From an uncultured SAR86 cluster bacterium (GTDB lineage Bacteria; Pseudomonadota; Gammaproteobacteria; Magnimaribacterales; AG-339-G14), in the NCBI GenBank assembly GCA_902524805.1, contig CABZES010000009.1, positions 1-55,847 of the forward strand: a DNA stretch of 55,847 nt. Direction: 5' to 3'. The notes beneath the pieces were generated by a model. The model worked only from the letters and a program-made list of their open reading frames with translations, was not told where the DNA came from and did no database searches. This document shows positions 9,501 through 18,122 of the stretch, piece after piece. The first letter of the stretch is position 1, and each line of letters opens with the position of its first letter. The position numbers and the translations under genes were made by a program.

Positions 9501-9975
9501 TATACAGATTCTTTAGGTATTTAATTTGCTTTAAAGCTATGTCATTTTTTCCATCAAGGATTGATTGACCAATCTGACTATCTATTCCTCCCGTAATTAA
9601 CAATAATCCTTCTGAATATTCTTCTAAGTCTTTTACAAATAAAAAAGGGCTTCCATTAATCTTTCCGGTTGTATGAGATTTGGAAATTAAACGAATTAAA
9701 TTTTTATATCCTTTATGATTTTTGACTAGCAGTTGAAGGTTTCCAGAGTTGGTGTTTTCCCCTAAAAGTGAGAAATCAGATCCACAAATTGGTTTGATTC
9801 CTTTTTTTCTAAGTTCTTTGTAGAATTTAATAAACCCAAATAAATTGGATAAATCTGTTATTGCTAAGCTTTCAAAATTTAAATCGTAAGCTTTTTTAGC
9901 TAGATCATTAATTCTAATTAATCCATCTTGAATAGAATATTCTGTATGAAGGTTTAAATGTGTGTATTTATTCAT
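6520..9975 (-). CDS. dnaE: DNA polymerase III alpha subunit
   Basis: DnaE is the replicative polymerase. The 1151-aa length matches E. coli (1160). A PHP domain opens the protein (LNLHTEYSIQDG); the C-family polymerase core has GPGRGSGAGSL and the catalytic-aspartate motif PDFDIDFCRDGRE near residue 390. A helix-hairpin-helix region (LGAIKGVG) follows. The segment NIDDLFGE near residue 905 fits the internal beta-clamp binding motif. An OB-fold (CAGVVISYKKINTRRG) precedes the C-terminal tau-binding region. Its start overlaps the rnhB end by 8 nt. The product works with SSB and, if the call is right, with the psi subunit encoded in this window. Confidence 0.98.
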   Translation of the reverse strand: MNKYTHLNLHTEYSIQDGLIRINDLAKKAYDLNFESLAITDLSNLFGFIKFYKELRKKGIKPICGSDFSLLGENTNSGNLQLLVKNHKGYKNLIRLISKSHTTGKINGSPFLFVKDLEEYSEGLLLITGGIDSQIGQSILDGKNDIALKQIKYLKNLYKENFFLQLTRTGKNQEELYNQSLIEFASTLSIPVVATNQVRFLSKEDFEAHETRVCIQSGHVLGDQRRQRFFQDSQYFKSIEEMNDLFKDIPEALTNAYEISKKCNLEVKTDIYVLPDFNTPTESSEADYLKELTKKGITKKLKVKGYSKIPDLYKERLDYELKVILEMGYEGYFLIVADFVNWAKHNSVPVGPGRGSGAGSLIAYAIGITGIDPIKYDLLFERFLNPDRISNPDFDIDFCRDGREKVIGYVTEKYGKDAVAQICTFGTMAARAVVRDVARAQGKSYSLADRLAKMIPFSPEMTLEKALKDNTDLRRTLKVDEDASEIFDMAKKLEGIIRNVGKHAAGVVMAPSEINDYSPLYLDEATNTLATQFDMKDIESVGLQKFDFLGLKTLTVINKAIIEINKSREEINLDPVDIDLIDLEDKGTFDLLKKGLTTAVFQLESRGIKEYIVKLKPSNFEDIIALVALYRPGPLEMKMVDTYINRKKGVEQTKYGDDHVEKILKNTYGVIVYQEQVMQLAQEFSGFSLGQADLLRRAMGKKIPEEMEKQRPVFIEGAVKKGKSARFAEGLFDQIETFAGYGFNKSHSAAYAMISYQTAWLKSHYPAQFMAAALSSEMGDSDKIQLLLDDAKVLGLKILPPDINLSTKDFITLDNESILFSLGAIKGVGDPAIENIIQERSKKPFENLNEFVSRVDLKKVDKRSLEPLIKSGALDSFNEDRFQMINKLEGALKFARQKTEFEESNIDDLFGEISNSIEVKQTKLSSKFQEIGKSKLELDSLGFYLTTHPMDESGWEVKKIAPEDISSLTASKQIQRCAGVVISYKKINTRRGPLIFATLDDNSDRLELIISGEVLEKFAQQLDNEKILIVDGEISEDKSKEKENLGLVKKMNVFSILTMEQARIKFARKLTICIDSKDTSFLDKNIKELKSFSSSEMQDGCPVEIKYSSKEVDAEMEVGDNFKILLSDDNFKKLVKNYGEKNLDINYFSRQ

Positions 9976-10531
9976 TTAATTGTCTTACCGGACGAAAACT
10001 TTTCCTGTGTTCTTCTATAGAACCAAACTTTTTAAGAGCGTGCAAATGCTCTTTTGTAGGGTACCCTTTATGTTTATCAAAAAGATATTCAGGAAATTTT
10101 TTATTTAAATCAATCATTACTTTATCTCTATAAACTTTAGCTATTATTGATGCTGCCATAACCTCTTTGAATATACTATCTGCTTTTATAATTGCTTTGC
10201 AGGGATAAATTGTCTCTATTTTGTCCAAACCATCAACAATTATTTCGATATTTTTATTCTTTAACCCTTCAGCAGCTTTTTTCATGGCCAATAAAGAAGC
10301 TCTTTTAATATTTAATTTGTCTACGTCTTTAGAAGAAATTTCTGCAATAGAAAATGCTAAACAATTTTTTTTTATTTCTTTTGATAAAAGAAATCTTTTT
10401 GTTGGCGATAAAAGCTTTGAATCTTTTAAAGGTAATATATCTTTTTTGCCAAGAATAACCGCTGCTGCCACGACAGGACCCGCTATACTCCCCCTTCCAA
10501 CCTCATCAATGCCAACAATAAGTTTTTTCAA
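9968..10531 (-). CDS. rnhB: Ribonuclease HII
   Basis: RNase HII cuts RNA in RNA/DNA hybrids and removes single ribonucleotides from DNA. The 187-aa protein has the catalytic DE in VGIDEVGRGSIAGP, a further acidic residue in IVDGLD, and the Asp of IKADSIFKEVMAAS; HKGYPTKEH is the conserved late motif. Length is close to E. coli RnhB (198 aa). It lies 4 nt after lpxB and overlaps dnaE by 8 nt, as in the usual lpxB-rnhB-dnaE order. All four expected active-site acidic segments are present. Confidence 0.97.
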   Translation of the reverse strand: MKKLIVGIDEVGRGSIAGPVVAAAVILGKKDILPLKDSKLLSPTKRFLLSKEIKKNCLAFSIAEISSKDVDKLNIKRASLLAMKKAAEGLKNKNIEIIVDGLDKIETIYPCKAIIKADSIFKEVMAASIIAKVYRDKVMIDLNKKFPEYLFDKHKGYPTKEHLHALKKFGSIEEHRKSFRPVRQLNE

Positions 10532-10535
10532 AATA

Positions 10536-11657
10536 CTAAATCAGATTTTCTATAATTTTAGAAAATTTATTTTCTTCCTTATTCAACAAAGAATAATGAA
10601 GCTTTTTAAATTCTTCTAACATTTTTTCATTAGCCCCATTAATCAAATTATCCAACTCATTTTTTATTTTTTTTGAAGTAACATTATTTTGTCTAAGTTC
10701 TGGAATAATTTTCTTGTTGGCTAGAATATTCGGAAGAGAAATAAAATCGAGCTTAAGAAGGATGCTAGAAATTATAAAATTACTAAGAGCGTTGCTTTTA
10801 TAAATAACACAAGACGGAGTTTTGCTTAACATAGCTTCTAAAGTTGCTGTTCCAGAAGATACAACTGCGTAATCACAAGCTTTCAAGACCTCTCTAGTAT
10901 GTCCTTTTATAAGAGTAATATTTTTTTCTTCTAAATATTTTTCTTCACTTATTGAATTATCTTCAGTTAGAGGAAGTATAAATTGATAATTTGGATTTGA
11001 AGATGAATAAATTTTAGCCAAATCTTCTAATATTTGAAGATGGTTTTTGATTTCTGATTTTCTACTTCCTGGAAGTAAGGCTATGAACTTTTTTTCTTCC
11101 GTTAACCCTAATTTTTGTTTATAAAACCGCTTATCTATATCTATTTCAAAATTTTCTGCAAGCGGATGTCCTGTAAAGTTTGACGACATACCTTCTTCTA
11201 ATAGTAAATTTTCTTCAAATGGGAAAATGCTAAATATGTGATCTAAATATTTTTTAAACCTTTTTGCTCTACCTTTTCGCCAAGCCCAAAACTGAGGGCA
11301 AACATATTGAATAGTCTTAATATCAGATTGAGATTTTAATTTTTTTGCAATTCCTGAATTAAATGAGGGGCTATCAATGCCTATAAAAAGATCTGGCTTT
11401 TCTTGAAGAATAAAATTTAGTAATTGTTTCCTTCTTTTTAAAAGTTTAAAAATATTTAGCAGAGGATCTATTAACCCCATTACTGACAAGTCATTTATAG
11501 GAAAAATCGAATCCAAACCTTCTTTTTTCATTTGATGTCCGCCTAATCCTATGAAATTGGCATCAGGATATTTTTTTTTTAAATTTTTTATTAATTGTGC
11601 CCCTAGAAAATCTCCTGAATCTTCTCCAACTGAAAAAGCGATTTTTATTTTTTTCAC
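10536..11657 (-). CDS. lpxB: Lipid-A-disaccharide synthase
   Basis: LpxB joins UDP-2,3-diacylglucosamine and 2,3-diacylglucosamine-1-phosphate (lipid X) into the lipid A disaccharide at the inner face of the membrane. The 373-aa GT-B protein begins AFSVGEDSGDFLGA (the family's GExSGD motif), then IGLGGHQMKKEG, the conserved VCPQFWAWRKGRA, and the nucleotide-sugar site in LLPGSRKSEI and VVSSGTATLEA. Length is as expected (E. coli 382). It follows lpxA by 2 nt. Its presence shows the organism makes lipopolysaccharide. Confidence 0.97.
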   Translation of the reverse strand: MKKIKIAFSVGEDSGDFLGAQLIKNLKKKYPDANFIGLGGHQMKKEGLDSIFPINDLSVMGLIDPLLNIFKLLKRRKQLLNFILQEKPDLFIGIDSPSFNSGIAKKLKSQSDIKTIQYVCPQFWAWRKGRAKRFKKYLDHIFSIFPFEENLLLEEGMSSNFTGHPLAENFEIDIDKRFYKQKLGLTEEKKFIALLPGSRKSEIKNHLQILEDLAKIYSSSNPNYQFILPLTEDNSISEEKYLEEKNITLIKGHTREVLKACDYAVVSSGTATLEAMLSKTPSCVIYKSNALSNFIISSILLKLDFISLPNILANKKIIPELRQNNVTSKKIKNELDNLINGANEKMLEEFKKLHYSLLNKEENKFSKIIENLI

Positions 11658-11659
11658 TT

Positions 11660-12430
11660 TTACCTAACAATTCCCCTGTCTGAAGAAGAAATAGAATCAA
11701 TAAATATTTGCACTTCTGATATTTTATTAAACCTTTCAGTTATTTCAGAAATAGCATCGGTCAATTTTAAATTTCTCAAATAGAGAATTTTATAAGTTTC
11801 TTTTAATGCGTCTGAAACTTCTTTTTTGAGATTAAGCCTTTTGATTCCAGTAGTATTCAGACCTCTAGGCATGGCAGGATTACCACTTACTCTGACAAAA
11901 GCAGGAATATTTTTTCCCACAGAACTTCCCATGGCAGAAAAACTAAATTGTCCAATGTGACAAAATTGATGGACCAAAGTGAAACCTCCAAGTATCGCTC
12001 CTTTGTCAATTTTTACGCAACCGGCTAGAGATGCATTATTAACTAAAACAACTTCGTCGTTTATTTCGCAATCATGCGCCACGTGACAATAAGCCATGAT
12101 TAAATTCTTCGATCCGATTTTAGTATATGAATTTTCTTGGGCAGTTCCTCTATTAATAGTAACACCTTCTCGGATAACATTTTCATTACCTATTTCTAAA
12201 TAAGTTTTTTCTCCTTTGTATTTTTTATCTTGAGGATCTCCTCCAATGGAAGCAAATTGAAAAATCTCGTTATCGCTTCCAATTGAAGTTGGTCCTTCAA
12301 TAACAACATGAGAATGTATTTTTGATCCTTTTCCTATTTCTACTTCGGGTCCAATTACGGAATAAGCACCGATAGATACTTCCGGATGTATTTTTGCTTT
12401 TGAATGGATCGAAGCTAACTTATGAATCAT
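11660..12430 (-). CDS. lpxA: UDP-N-acetylglucosamine O-acyltransferase
   Basis: LpxA transfers 3-hydroxyacyl from ACP to UDP-GlcNAc, the first step of lipid A synthesis. The 256-aa protein is a left-handed beta helix built of hexapeptide repeats (I-H-P-E-V-S-I-G-A and onward), with the catalytic-histidine segment AYCHVAHDC and GGFTLVHQFCHIGQ. It ends in a short helical domain. The length is close to E. coli LpxA (262 aa). Its ATG overlaps the fabZ stop in the sequence TAATG, so the two are probably translationally coupled. Confidence 0.98.
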   Translation of the reverse strand: MIHKLASIHSKAKIHPEVSIGAYSVIGPEVEIGKGSKIHSHVVIEGPTSIGSDNEIFQFASIGGDPQDKKYKGEKTYLEIGNENVIREGVTINRGTAQENSYTKIGSKNLIMAYCHVAHDCEINDEVVLVNNASLAGCVKIDKGAILGGFTLVHQFCHIGQFSFSAMGSSVGKNIPAFVRVSGNPAMPRGLNTTGIKRLNLKKEVSDALKETYKILYLRNLKLTDAISEITERFNKISEVQIFIDSISSSDRGIVR

Positions 12431-12864
12431 TACTTTGGTCTATCAGCGCAAAGAATTATTGCCGAACAAACAAATTCTCCTTCTACAGAAGCTTTACATT
12501 CAAATTTCCATATTCCTTTTTTTTCAGATAATTTTGTGGATTCTAGAATTAATTTATCACCTGGTACAACCGGTCTTTTGAATCTTAAATTATCTGCTCC
12601 TACAAAATAATAAATCGATCCTTCTTCAGGCGTTTTATTCATGGTTGCAAAACCTAAGATTCCTGAGGCTTGCGCCATAGCTTCTAAAATTAAGACTCCA
12701 GGAAAAACTTCTTTGTCAGGAAAATGGCCAATAAAGTGTGGTTCATTAGTTGTAATATTTTTATACGCCTTGATATATTTATTAAGTTCTATCTCTTCTA
12801 CCCTATCAACCAAAAGAGCTGGATACCTATGAGGCAAAAGTTTTTTTATTTCTTCAATATTCAC
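12430..12864 (-). CDS. fabZ: 3-hydroxyacyl-ACP dehydratase FabZ
   Basis: FabZ dehydrates 3-hydroxyacyl-ACP during fatty acid elongation, competing for the substrate that LpxA and LpxD use. The 144-aa hot-dog-fold protein begins IEEIKKLLPHRYPALLVDRV, with the catalytic His in EPHFIGHFPDKEVFPGV and the Glu in LILEAMAQASG. It starts inside the lpxD end (11-nt overlap) and ends on the lpxA ATG. FabA is also encoded in this window, so both dehydratases are present, as in E. coli. Confidence 0.98.
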   Translation of the reverse strand: MNIEEIKKLLPHRYPALLVDRVEEIELNKYIKAYKNITTNEPHFIGHFPDKEVFPGVLILEAMAQASGILGFATMNKTPEEGSIYYFVGADNLRFKRPVVPGDKLILESTKLSEKKGIWKFECKASVEGEFVCSAIILCADRPK

Positions 12865-13840
12865 TTTTTGAATCTCGTTTTAATTTAGCAGAATATTTTA
12901 ACCAATTTTTATGCTCCATTAGCATTGAGCCTCCTGAATAAATTCCTTTTTTAGAAATAGATTTAGTCACAAATGACATGGGAGTGACTGTAACATCATC
13001 CGAAATTTGGATGTTATCAATAATTCCGCACCCTCCTCCAATTTTGCATCTTTTACCGACTTTTGTTGTACCCGCAATAGCAGTTTTAGCACCTATAATA
13101 GTGTTTTCACCTATTTCACAGTTGTGGGCAATATGCACTTGATTATCAAGCTTTACTCCTGAATTTATTGTTGTTTCGCCTATAGAAGATCTATCAATAG
13201 TGCATCCTGCTCCAATTTCAACTTTGTCTTTTATGAGCACTATCCCTAAATGTTCTATTTTTTCCCATTTTTCATTGTTATTAGCAAACCCCAAACCATC
13301 GGAACCTAAAACAGAATTTGCATGAATGATGCAATTTTTTCCGACTTTAGTCTCTGAATAAATCGTTACGTTGGGATGTATGATCGAACCATCCCCAATT
13401 TCTGCATCATATCCTATATAAACCCCTCCATTAACTTTAACGCCCTTTCCTATTTTTGCTCCTTTTTCAATTATTACATTGGGACCAATATATGAGCTTA
13501 GATCAATTTTTTTTGTTTCTATAAAAGCAGAAGGCGTTATGCCAGATTTTTTTAATTCTTTTTTAAATAATTGAGTAAGTTTTGCATAAGCCAAGTGGGC
13601 ATTGCCGACTACAATTGAATCAACACTACAGAAATCTGAAAATTCTTTTTCTAAAACAACTGCTTTTGCTTGAGTGACTTTTAGTTGTTCGACAAATTTT
13701 TTACTATAGATAAAAGAAATATCGTCCTTATTGGCAAGGTTTAAAGATGAAACTCCACTAACGGTTAAATCTTCCTTCCCATTTAAATCGCCATCTAAGA
13801 AGTTAGAAATTTGTTTAAGATTAAATTTTTTTTTGCTCAA
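12854..13840 (-). CDS. lpxD: UDP-3-O-(3-hydroxyacyl)glucosamine N-acyltransferase
   Basis: LpxD adds the amide-linked 3-hydroxyacyl chain in lipid A synthesis. The 328-aa protein has an N-terminal uridine-binding domain (roughly residues 1-100), a hexapeptide-repeat beta helix (VIIEKGAKIGKGVKVNGG and many similar units) and a C-terminal helix. The catalytic-histidine segment is VHIAHNCEIGENT; GIIDNIQISDDVTVTPMS follows. Length fits E. coli (341 aa). It starts 8 nt after the ompH-like gene, in the standard skp-lpxD-fabZ-lpxA order. Confidence 0.97.
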   Translation of the reverse strand: MSKKKFNLKQISNFLDGDLNGKEDLTVSGVSSLNLANKDDISFIYSKKFVEQLKVTQAKAVVLEKEFSDFCSVDSIVVGNAHLAYAKLTQLFKKELKKSGITPSAFIETKKIDLSSYIGPNVIIEKGAKIGKGVKVNGGVYIGYDAEIGDGSIIHPNVTIYSETKVGKNCIIHANSVLGSDGLGFANNNEKWEKIEHLGIVLIKDKVEIGAGCTIDRSSIGETTINSGVKLDNQVHIAHNCEIGENTIIGAKTAIAGTTKVGKRCKIGGGCGIIDNIQISDDVTVTPMSFVTKSISKKGIYSGGSMLMEHKNWLKYSAKLKRDSKSEY

Positions 13841-13848
13841 ACTTCAAT

Positions 13849-14382
13849 TTACTTTTCTTTGTTAGCTTGATTAAGTAAATTTATTACTTCTGGAGTTACA
13901 TTTATAGCTTCATTTGAGGCATCGAAAGCTAGCAGAGCTCCGCTGTTAAACAATAAACTTATTTTTTTTGCCTTTACTAGTTCGTTAATAACTTTTTGAA
14001 CATTAGGAGTCTGCTCAGCTTCAAGTTTTTGTAAAAGCTCCGATTCAAGAGCTTGAGCTTTTTGATTAGCATATTGAAGATCTTGATATAGTGTTTGTGC
14101 CTTTTTTTGCATGTCTGCTTTTTGTTGGTCAGACATTGTTTTGCTTTCTTTTTGCAATTCTTCAGAAACCGAAATTAATTCTTGTTGTTTTTTTTGTGAT
14201 TCATCACTTATTGCTTTGTATTCATCTGAATCTCTTAATTCTTCAAATTTTTCTCTTGCTAAATCTGTCCCCAAAAAAACAGTTCTATAATCTATAACTG
14301 CAATCCCTTCTGGTGCTGCAAACGAAAACGTTGAAAAAAATGATGCCGAAACTAATGTTAATAATAAAAAAATGTTTTTCAT
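13849..14382 (-). CDS. skp: OmpH/Skp-family periplasmic chaperone
   Basis: Skp holds unfolded outer-membrane proteins in the periplasm on their way to the BAM complex. The 177-aa protein has a signal peptide (MKNIFLLLTLVSASFFSTFSFA, cut before APEG), a small beta region (IAVIDYRTVF) and a long charged Lys/Gln/Glu-rich helical hairpin that forms the tentacles of the trimer. The C-terminal strand region is LLFNSGALLAFD. A strong Shine-Dalgarno (AAGGAGAAGG) precedes the ATG. The 71-nt gap after bamA is AT-rich with two TATAAT hexamers, so a separate promoter is possible. The next gene, lpxD, is 8 nt away. Confidence 0.93.
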   Translation of the reverse strand: MKNIFLLLTLVSASFFSTFSFAAPEGIAVIDYRTVFLGTDLAREKFEELRDSDEYKAISDESQKKQQELISVSEELQKESKTMSDQQKADMQKKAQTLYQDLQYANQKAQALESELLQKLEAEQTPNVQKVINELVKAKKISLLFNSGALLAFDASNEAINVTPEVINLLNQANKEK

Positions 14383-14453
14383 AAACCTTCTCCTTATGAA
14401 ATTATAAAAAGTTACTTATTTATACTTTTTTAAATTATACAGAAGAATTGGGA

Positions 14454-16793
14454 TTAAAACTGATTTCCTATTTCGAATTGAAATGCTTCTGTTTGATCGT
14501 ATTCGTCATTATTTAATGCAGAAGATATAGAAAATGATAATGGTCCTAATTGAGTTATCCATGTAAAGCCTAAACCAATTGAATATCTTAATTCGCTCAA
14601 ATCAAACTCGCTACACTGAAGCTCATATGACTTGCATCCGTCACTAAAAACATTTCCATAATCTATAAAGAAAGAACTTCTGACCGATCTAGAATCTTCC
14701 AAAAATGCTAAATTAAAAATGAAATCTAAACCACCTTCTAAAAGGTAAGCACCTCCAGAAGGTCTATTTGAATAATAGTAGCCAGTATTATAAAAAGCTC
14801 TGGGGCCTAAGGTATTTTGTTTGAATCCTCTTACAGATTTTAATCCACCAGCATAAAAGTTTTGGTAAGGAGGAGAATTTTCAGTATCTCCATAAGCAAA
14901 TAATGCGCCTATTTCGTTTCTTGATGAAAATATTAAATTAAAAAATATTGGCCTATAGTATCTAAAATTATATTTTATTTTTCCATAGGTAACGTCACTT
15001 GGAGGCACTGCAATATTAGATGAAATTTGATTTAGAGATCCTAAAGTAGGAAATAACCCTCTATTCAGTGTATTTCTTGTCCAGCTTGCTCCTAAAGTTA
15101 TTGAGTCTTGAGTATCGCCTTCAGAGGTAACGTAATCTATTAATTGTTGAGAAGAAAAAATATCTGTTTTAAGTTTAGTCTGATCTAAGGCAATGGATAG
15201 ACCCAACTGTTTAATTTCATCAATTGGTAAAATTAAATTAGAACTTACACCAAAAGAATCTGTGCTATATGCAGAGGCATTAAAAGCAGAATAATCTGAT
15301 GAGGAATAATAAGCCCCATATCCTAATCCTATACCATCAATAGTAAAATAAGGATCAAAGAAATTAAATTGAACATTGGTTTGATAATCGCTTGAGTTAA
15401 TGCCAACAGAAATATTATTTCCTGTTCCAAACGCATTTGTTTCTGAATAATTCGCCCCTAAACTGAATCCGTAAGCTCCATAACCTAAACTTCCAGCTAT
15501 TGAGCCTGAAAATTCTTCTTCAACGGTAAAATTTATATCTATTTTGTCACTTTCGCCTGGTACAGGAGAAGTCTCATATTCTACTTCTTTAAAGTAGCCA
15601 AGCCTATCAAGCCTTCTTTTAGAATTTTCTATTAAAATATCCGAAGCCCATGAACCTTCCATTTGCCTCATTTCTCTTCTCAAAACTACGTCATGTGTTC
15701 GTTTATTTCCAGAAAAATTAATTTTTCTGACATAAGTCCTTTGACCTGGATCAATAAAAATAGTTATATCAACAAAGTTTTCTTTTTCTGCTTCCTTAGT
15801 CGAGGCAATAACCTCAGCAGAAGAAAATCCCTGATTGCTCATTAGAGAAGTAATCTGATCTTCTGCAAAAGTAAGGGTCTCCTGAGAAAAGACATTGTTA
15901 GGAACAATAAACTGAGTAATTTGTACGATTGCAAGAGGATCTATCGCATCCGGAAGATCACCTGCATAAGATACTTCGTTGTTAAAAAATAAATCATTTT
16001 CTGAAATATTTACGGTGATAAAGATATTTTTTTTGTCTTCCGATAAAGAAACTGAAGAAGAATCGACATTAAATTTTAAAAAGCCTCTATTTTTATAAAA
16101 TGATTCTAAATTTTCCAAGTCACCTTTTAAATTTTCTTTTGAATAAGGCTCCCTTTTAGAAAAAAAGGATCTCCAGGTTCTAGGTTTTAATTTAAAGTTT
16201 TTTAGAAGCTCTTCATCAGAATATATTTTATTTCCAACTATATTTACTCTTTTAATTTTCGCTGTTGAGCCTTCATCAATTTCTATATTAAGTTTGACTC
16301 TATTTCTTTCTAGATTTTCAGAAGATACTTTTACATCTGCTCCATATCTTCCCTGTGAAATATATTGTCTTTCAAGCTCTGAGCTTAAATTTTCAAAAAT
16401 TGATCTTTTAAATAATGTCCCTCTGTAAATTCCAGAGTTCTTGAGACCGTCTAAAAGATTTTCTGACTTAATTGCTTCGTTTCCTTCAATTACAATATCA
16501 TCGATAGTAGGTCTTTCTTTCAAATTGATTAAAAGTGCACTTCCATCTCTTCCAATTTGAATATCATCAAAATTTCCTGTTCTAAAAATAGATTTAGATA
16601 TATTTTGAATATCTGCTGTATCAACTTTATCTCCTATCGTTACAGGTATGTTTGAAAAAATGCTTCCAGCCGATATTCTTTGCAATCCACTAATTCTAAT
16701 GTCTTCTACTACCCAAGCTTCAGAAGAAACATAAATAGAAGAATTCAATAATATTAGAATAAGTGTTAATTTTTTTAGATAGCTTGACGTCAT
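14454..16793 (-). CDS. bamA: Outer membrane protein assembly factor BamA
   Basis: BamA is the barrel-and-POTRA core of the machine that inserts beta-barrel proteins in the outer membrane. The 779-aa protein has a signal peptide (~26 aa, ending YVSSEA), then POTRA repeats beginning VVEDIRISGLQRIS; one later repeat is clear at YVRKINFSGNKRTHDVVLRR. The C-terminal barrel has the conserved VRGF motif in LKSVRGFKQNTLGPRA and ends in phenylalanine (EIGNQF), as outer-membrane proteins do. It follows rseP by 3 nt. Partners BamE and Skp are also encoded in this window; BamB, C and D are not. Confidence 0.97.
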   Translation of the reverse strand: MTSSYLKKLTLILILLNSSIYVSSEAWVVEDIRISGLQRISAGSIFSNIPVTIGDKVDTADIQNISKSIFRTGNFDDIQIGRDGSALLINLKERPTIDDIVIEGNEAIKSENLLDGLKNSGIYRGTLFKRSIFENLSSELERQYISQGRYGADVKVSSENLERNRVKLNIEIDEGSTAKIKRVNIVGNKIYSDEELLKNFKLKPRTWRSFFSKREPYSKENLKGDLENLESFYKNRGFLKFNVDSSSVSLSEDKKNIFITVNISENDLFFNNEVSYAGDLPDAIDPLAIVQITQFIVPNNVFSQETLTFAEDQITSLMSNQGFSSAEVIASTKEAEKENFVDITIFIDPGQRTYVRKINFSGNKRTHDVVLRREMRQMEGSWASDILIENSKRRLDRLGYFKEVEYETSPVPGESDKIDINFTVEEEFSGSIAGSLGYGAYGFSLGANYSETNAFGTGNNISVGINSSDYQTNVQFNFFDPYFTIDGIGLGYGAYYSSSDYSAFNASAYSTDSFGVSSNLILPIDEIKQLGLSIALDQTKLKTDIFSSQQLIDYVTSEGDTQDSITLGASWTRNTLNRGLFPTLGSLNQISSNIAVPPSDVTYGKIKYNFRYYRPIFFNLIFSSRNEIGALFAYGDTENSPPYQNFYAGGLKSVRGFKQNTLGPRAFYNTGYYYSNRPSGGAYLLEGGLDFIFNLAFLEDSRSVRSSFFIDYGNVFSDGCKSYELQCSEFDLSELRYSIGLGFTWITQLGPLSFSISSALNNDEYDQTEAFQFEIGNQF

Positions 16794-16796
16794 CTC

Positions 16797-18122
16797 CTAG
16801 ACTCCTATTCTAGAGATATCATTCATGAAAGCGAAAATCATCAACAAGACGACTGAGGAAATACCGAATCTATAAGTGAAATCTAAAATTTTAGGAGAGA
16901 TAGGAGATCCTTTAATTCTTTCAATTGATAAAATTAGAATCTGTCCTCCATCTAAAATAGGAATAGGTACTAAATTTATTACACCAAGACCAATACTTAC
17001 ATATCCGATAAGCAGAATAAAAGAATATAGACCGCCATAAATCAAAGATTCTCCAGCGAATTGGCCTATCATTACTGGCCCACCCAAATTTTTAGGAGAT
17101 ACATAACCGGTTAACATTTTGTATAAGAATTCAAAGGAGTCGTTTATAACATTATAGGTTTGGATTGAAGCTTTCATAAAAGCATTCAAAGGATTATCTC
17201 GCTGATAAATTAAAGCTTCTGGAGAAATTTTATTGGAAGCTGAGATACCGACTAACCATTCTTTGCTTTCGTCTGAAAATTTAGGTAAAACAGATAAAAA
17301 AATTATTTTATCCTCTCGTTTAATTTTAAAACTTGCTGGCAACCCTAAATTATTATTTATTTTAGCTTTAATTTCAGACCAAGAAGATACGAGTTCATTA
17401 TTAATCTCCATTATCTCATCATTTACTCTTAGGCCAGATACATCAGCCGGACTATCAACTAAAACCTGGCCGATAATAGGTTTTAAAGGAACGTTAATAC
17501 CCAAATGTCTCAATAGATCCGAAGGTTCTTCTCCTTGAAGCCAACTTTCAATAGATATTTCTAGAGATTTTTGACTATTATCGGACAGTAATAAAAAGTT
17601 AATATTTCCTGTCTCTCCAAGTCTCCTTGAAAGAGCCATTTGTGCATCTGAACGAGTAAATACTCTATAAGAGTCTATTTCTATAATTAAATCTCCTTCT
17701 TGAAACCCAGCATCATAAGAAGGACTATTTTCTTCTACATAACCTACAAGAGATGAGAGGGAGCTGCTTCCATAAATGTTCAGCCCAGTTAGCAAGATAA
17801 TAGCTAAAATGAAATTAGCTATTGGCCCTGCAAGTAAAATTAATACTTTCTGGTAATACTTTTTTGAAGAAAACGAATCTTTAGATGACTGGCTTTCCTC
17901 CTCACCTTTCATTCTGACAAATCCACCAATTGGAAGTGCTCTTATATGGAACTCTGTATTTGAAGAATCTTTCCAAGATTTTAATGATTTTCCCATTCCA
18001 ATCGAGAAATCTAAAATTGTTACCTTAAAAAATCTAGCTACAGAATAATGGCCTGCTTCATGAATTGCAGTAATTACCATAATTAATGTTATGAAACCGA
18101 ATATATAAGTTAAAAGTGTCAT
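16797..18122 (-). CDS. rseP: Site-2 intramembrane metalloprotease RseP
   Basis: RseP cleaves anti-sigma-E RseA inside the membrane in the envelope-stress cascade, and clears signal-peptide remnants. The 441-aa protein has the zinc motif HEAGH at residues 21-25 in the first membrane helix, two PDZ regions in the middle (SLVGYVEENSPSYDAGFQEGD and the GQVLVDSPADVSGL region), and the second metal-ligand motif LVPIPILDGGQ near the C-terminus. Size matches E. coli RseP (450 aa). Its start overlaps the dxr stop by 4 nt. Being next to bamA and skp ties it to outer-membrane stress; rseA and rpoE are not in the window. Confidence 0.96.
   Translation of the reverse strand: MTLLTYIFGFITLIMVITAIHEAGHYSVARFFKVTILDFSIGMGKSLKSWKDSSNTEFHIRALPIGGFVRMKGEEESQSSKDSFSSKKYYQKVLILLAGPIANFILAIILLTGLNIYGSSSLSSLVGYVEENSPSYDAGFQEGDLIIEIDSYRVFTRSDAQMALSRRLGETGNINFLLLSDNSQKSLEISIESWLQGEEPSDLLRHLGINVPLKPIIGQVLVDSPADVSGLRVNDEIMEINNELVSSWSEIKAKINNNLGLPASFKIKREDKIIFLSVLPKFSDESKEWLVGISASNKISPEALIYQRDNPLNAFMKASIQTYNVINDSFEFLYKMLTGYVSPKNLGGPVMIGQFAGESLIYGGLYSFILLIGYVSIGLGVINLVPIPILDGGQILILSIERIKGSPISPKILDFTYRFGISSVVLLMIFAFMNDISRIGV

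Noticed and set aside
15663-15845. Small ORFs on the strand opposite to bamA, dnaE, rpsB and other genes
   Set aside because: They are frame shadows of recognised genes, without family features or translation signals.
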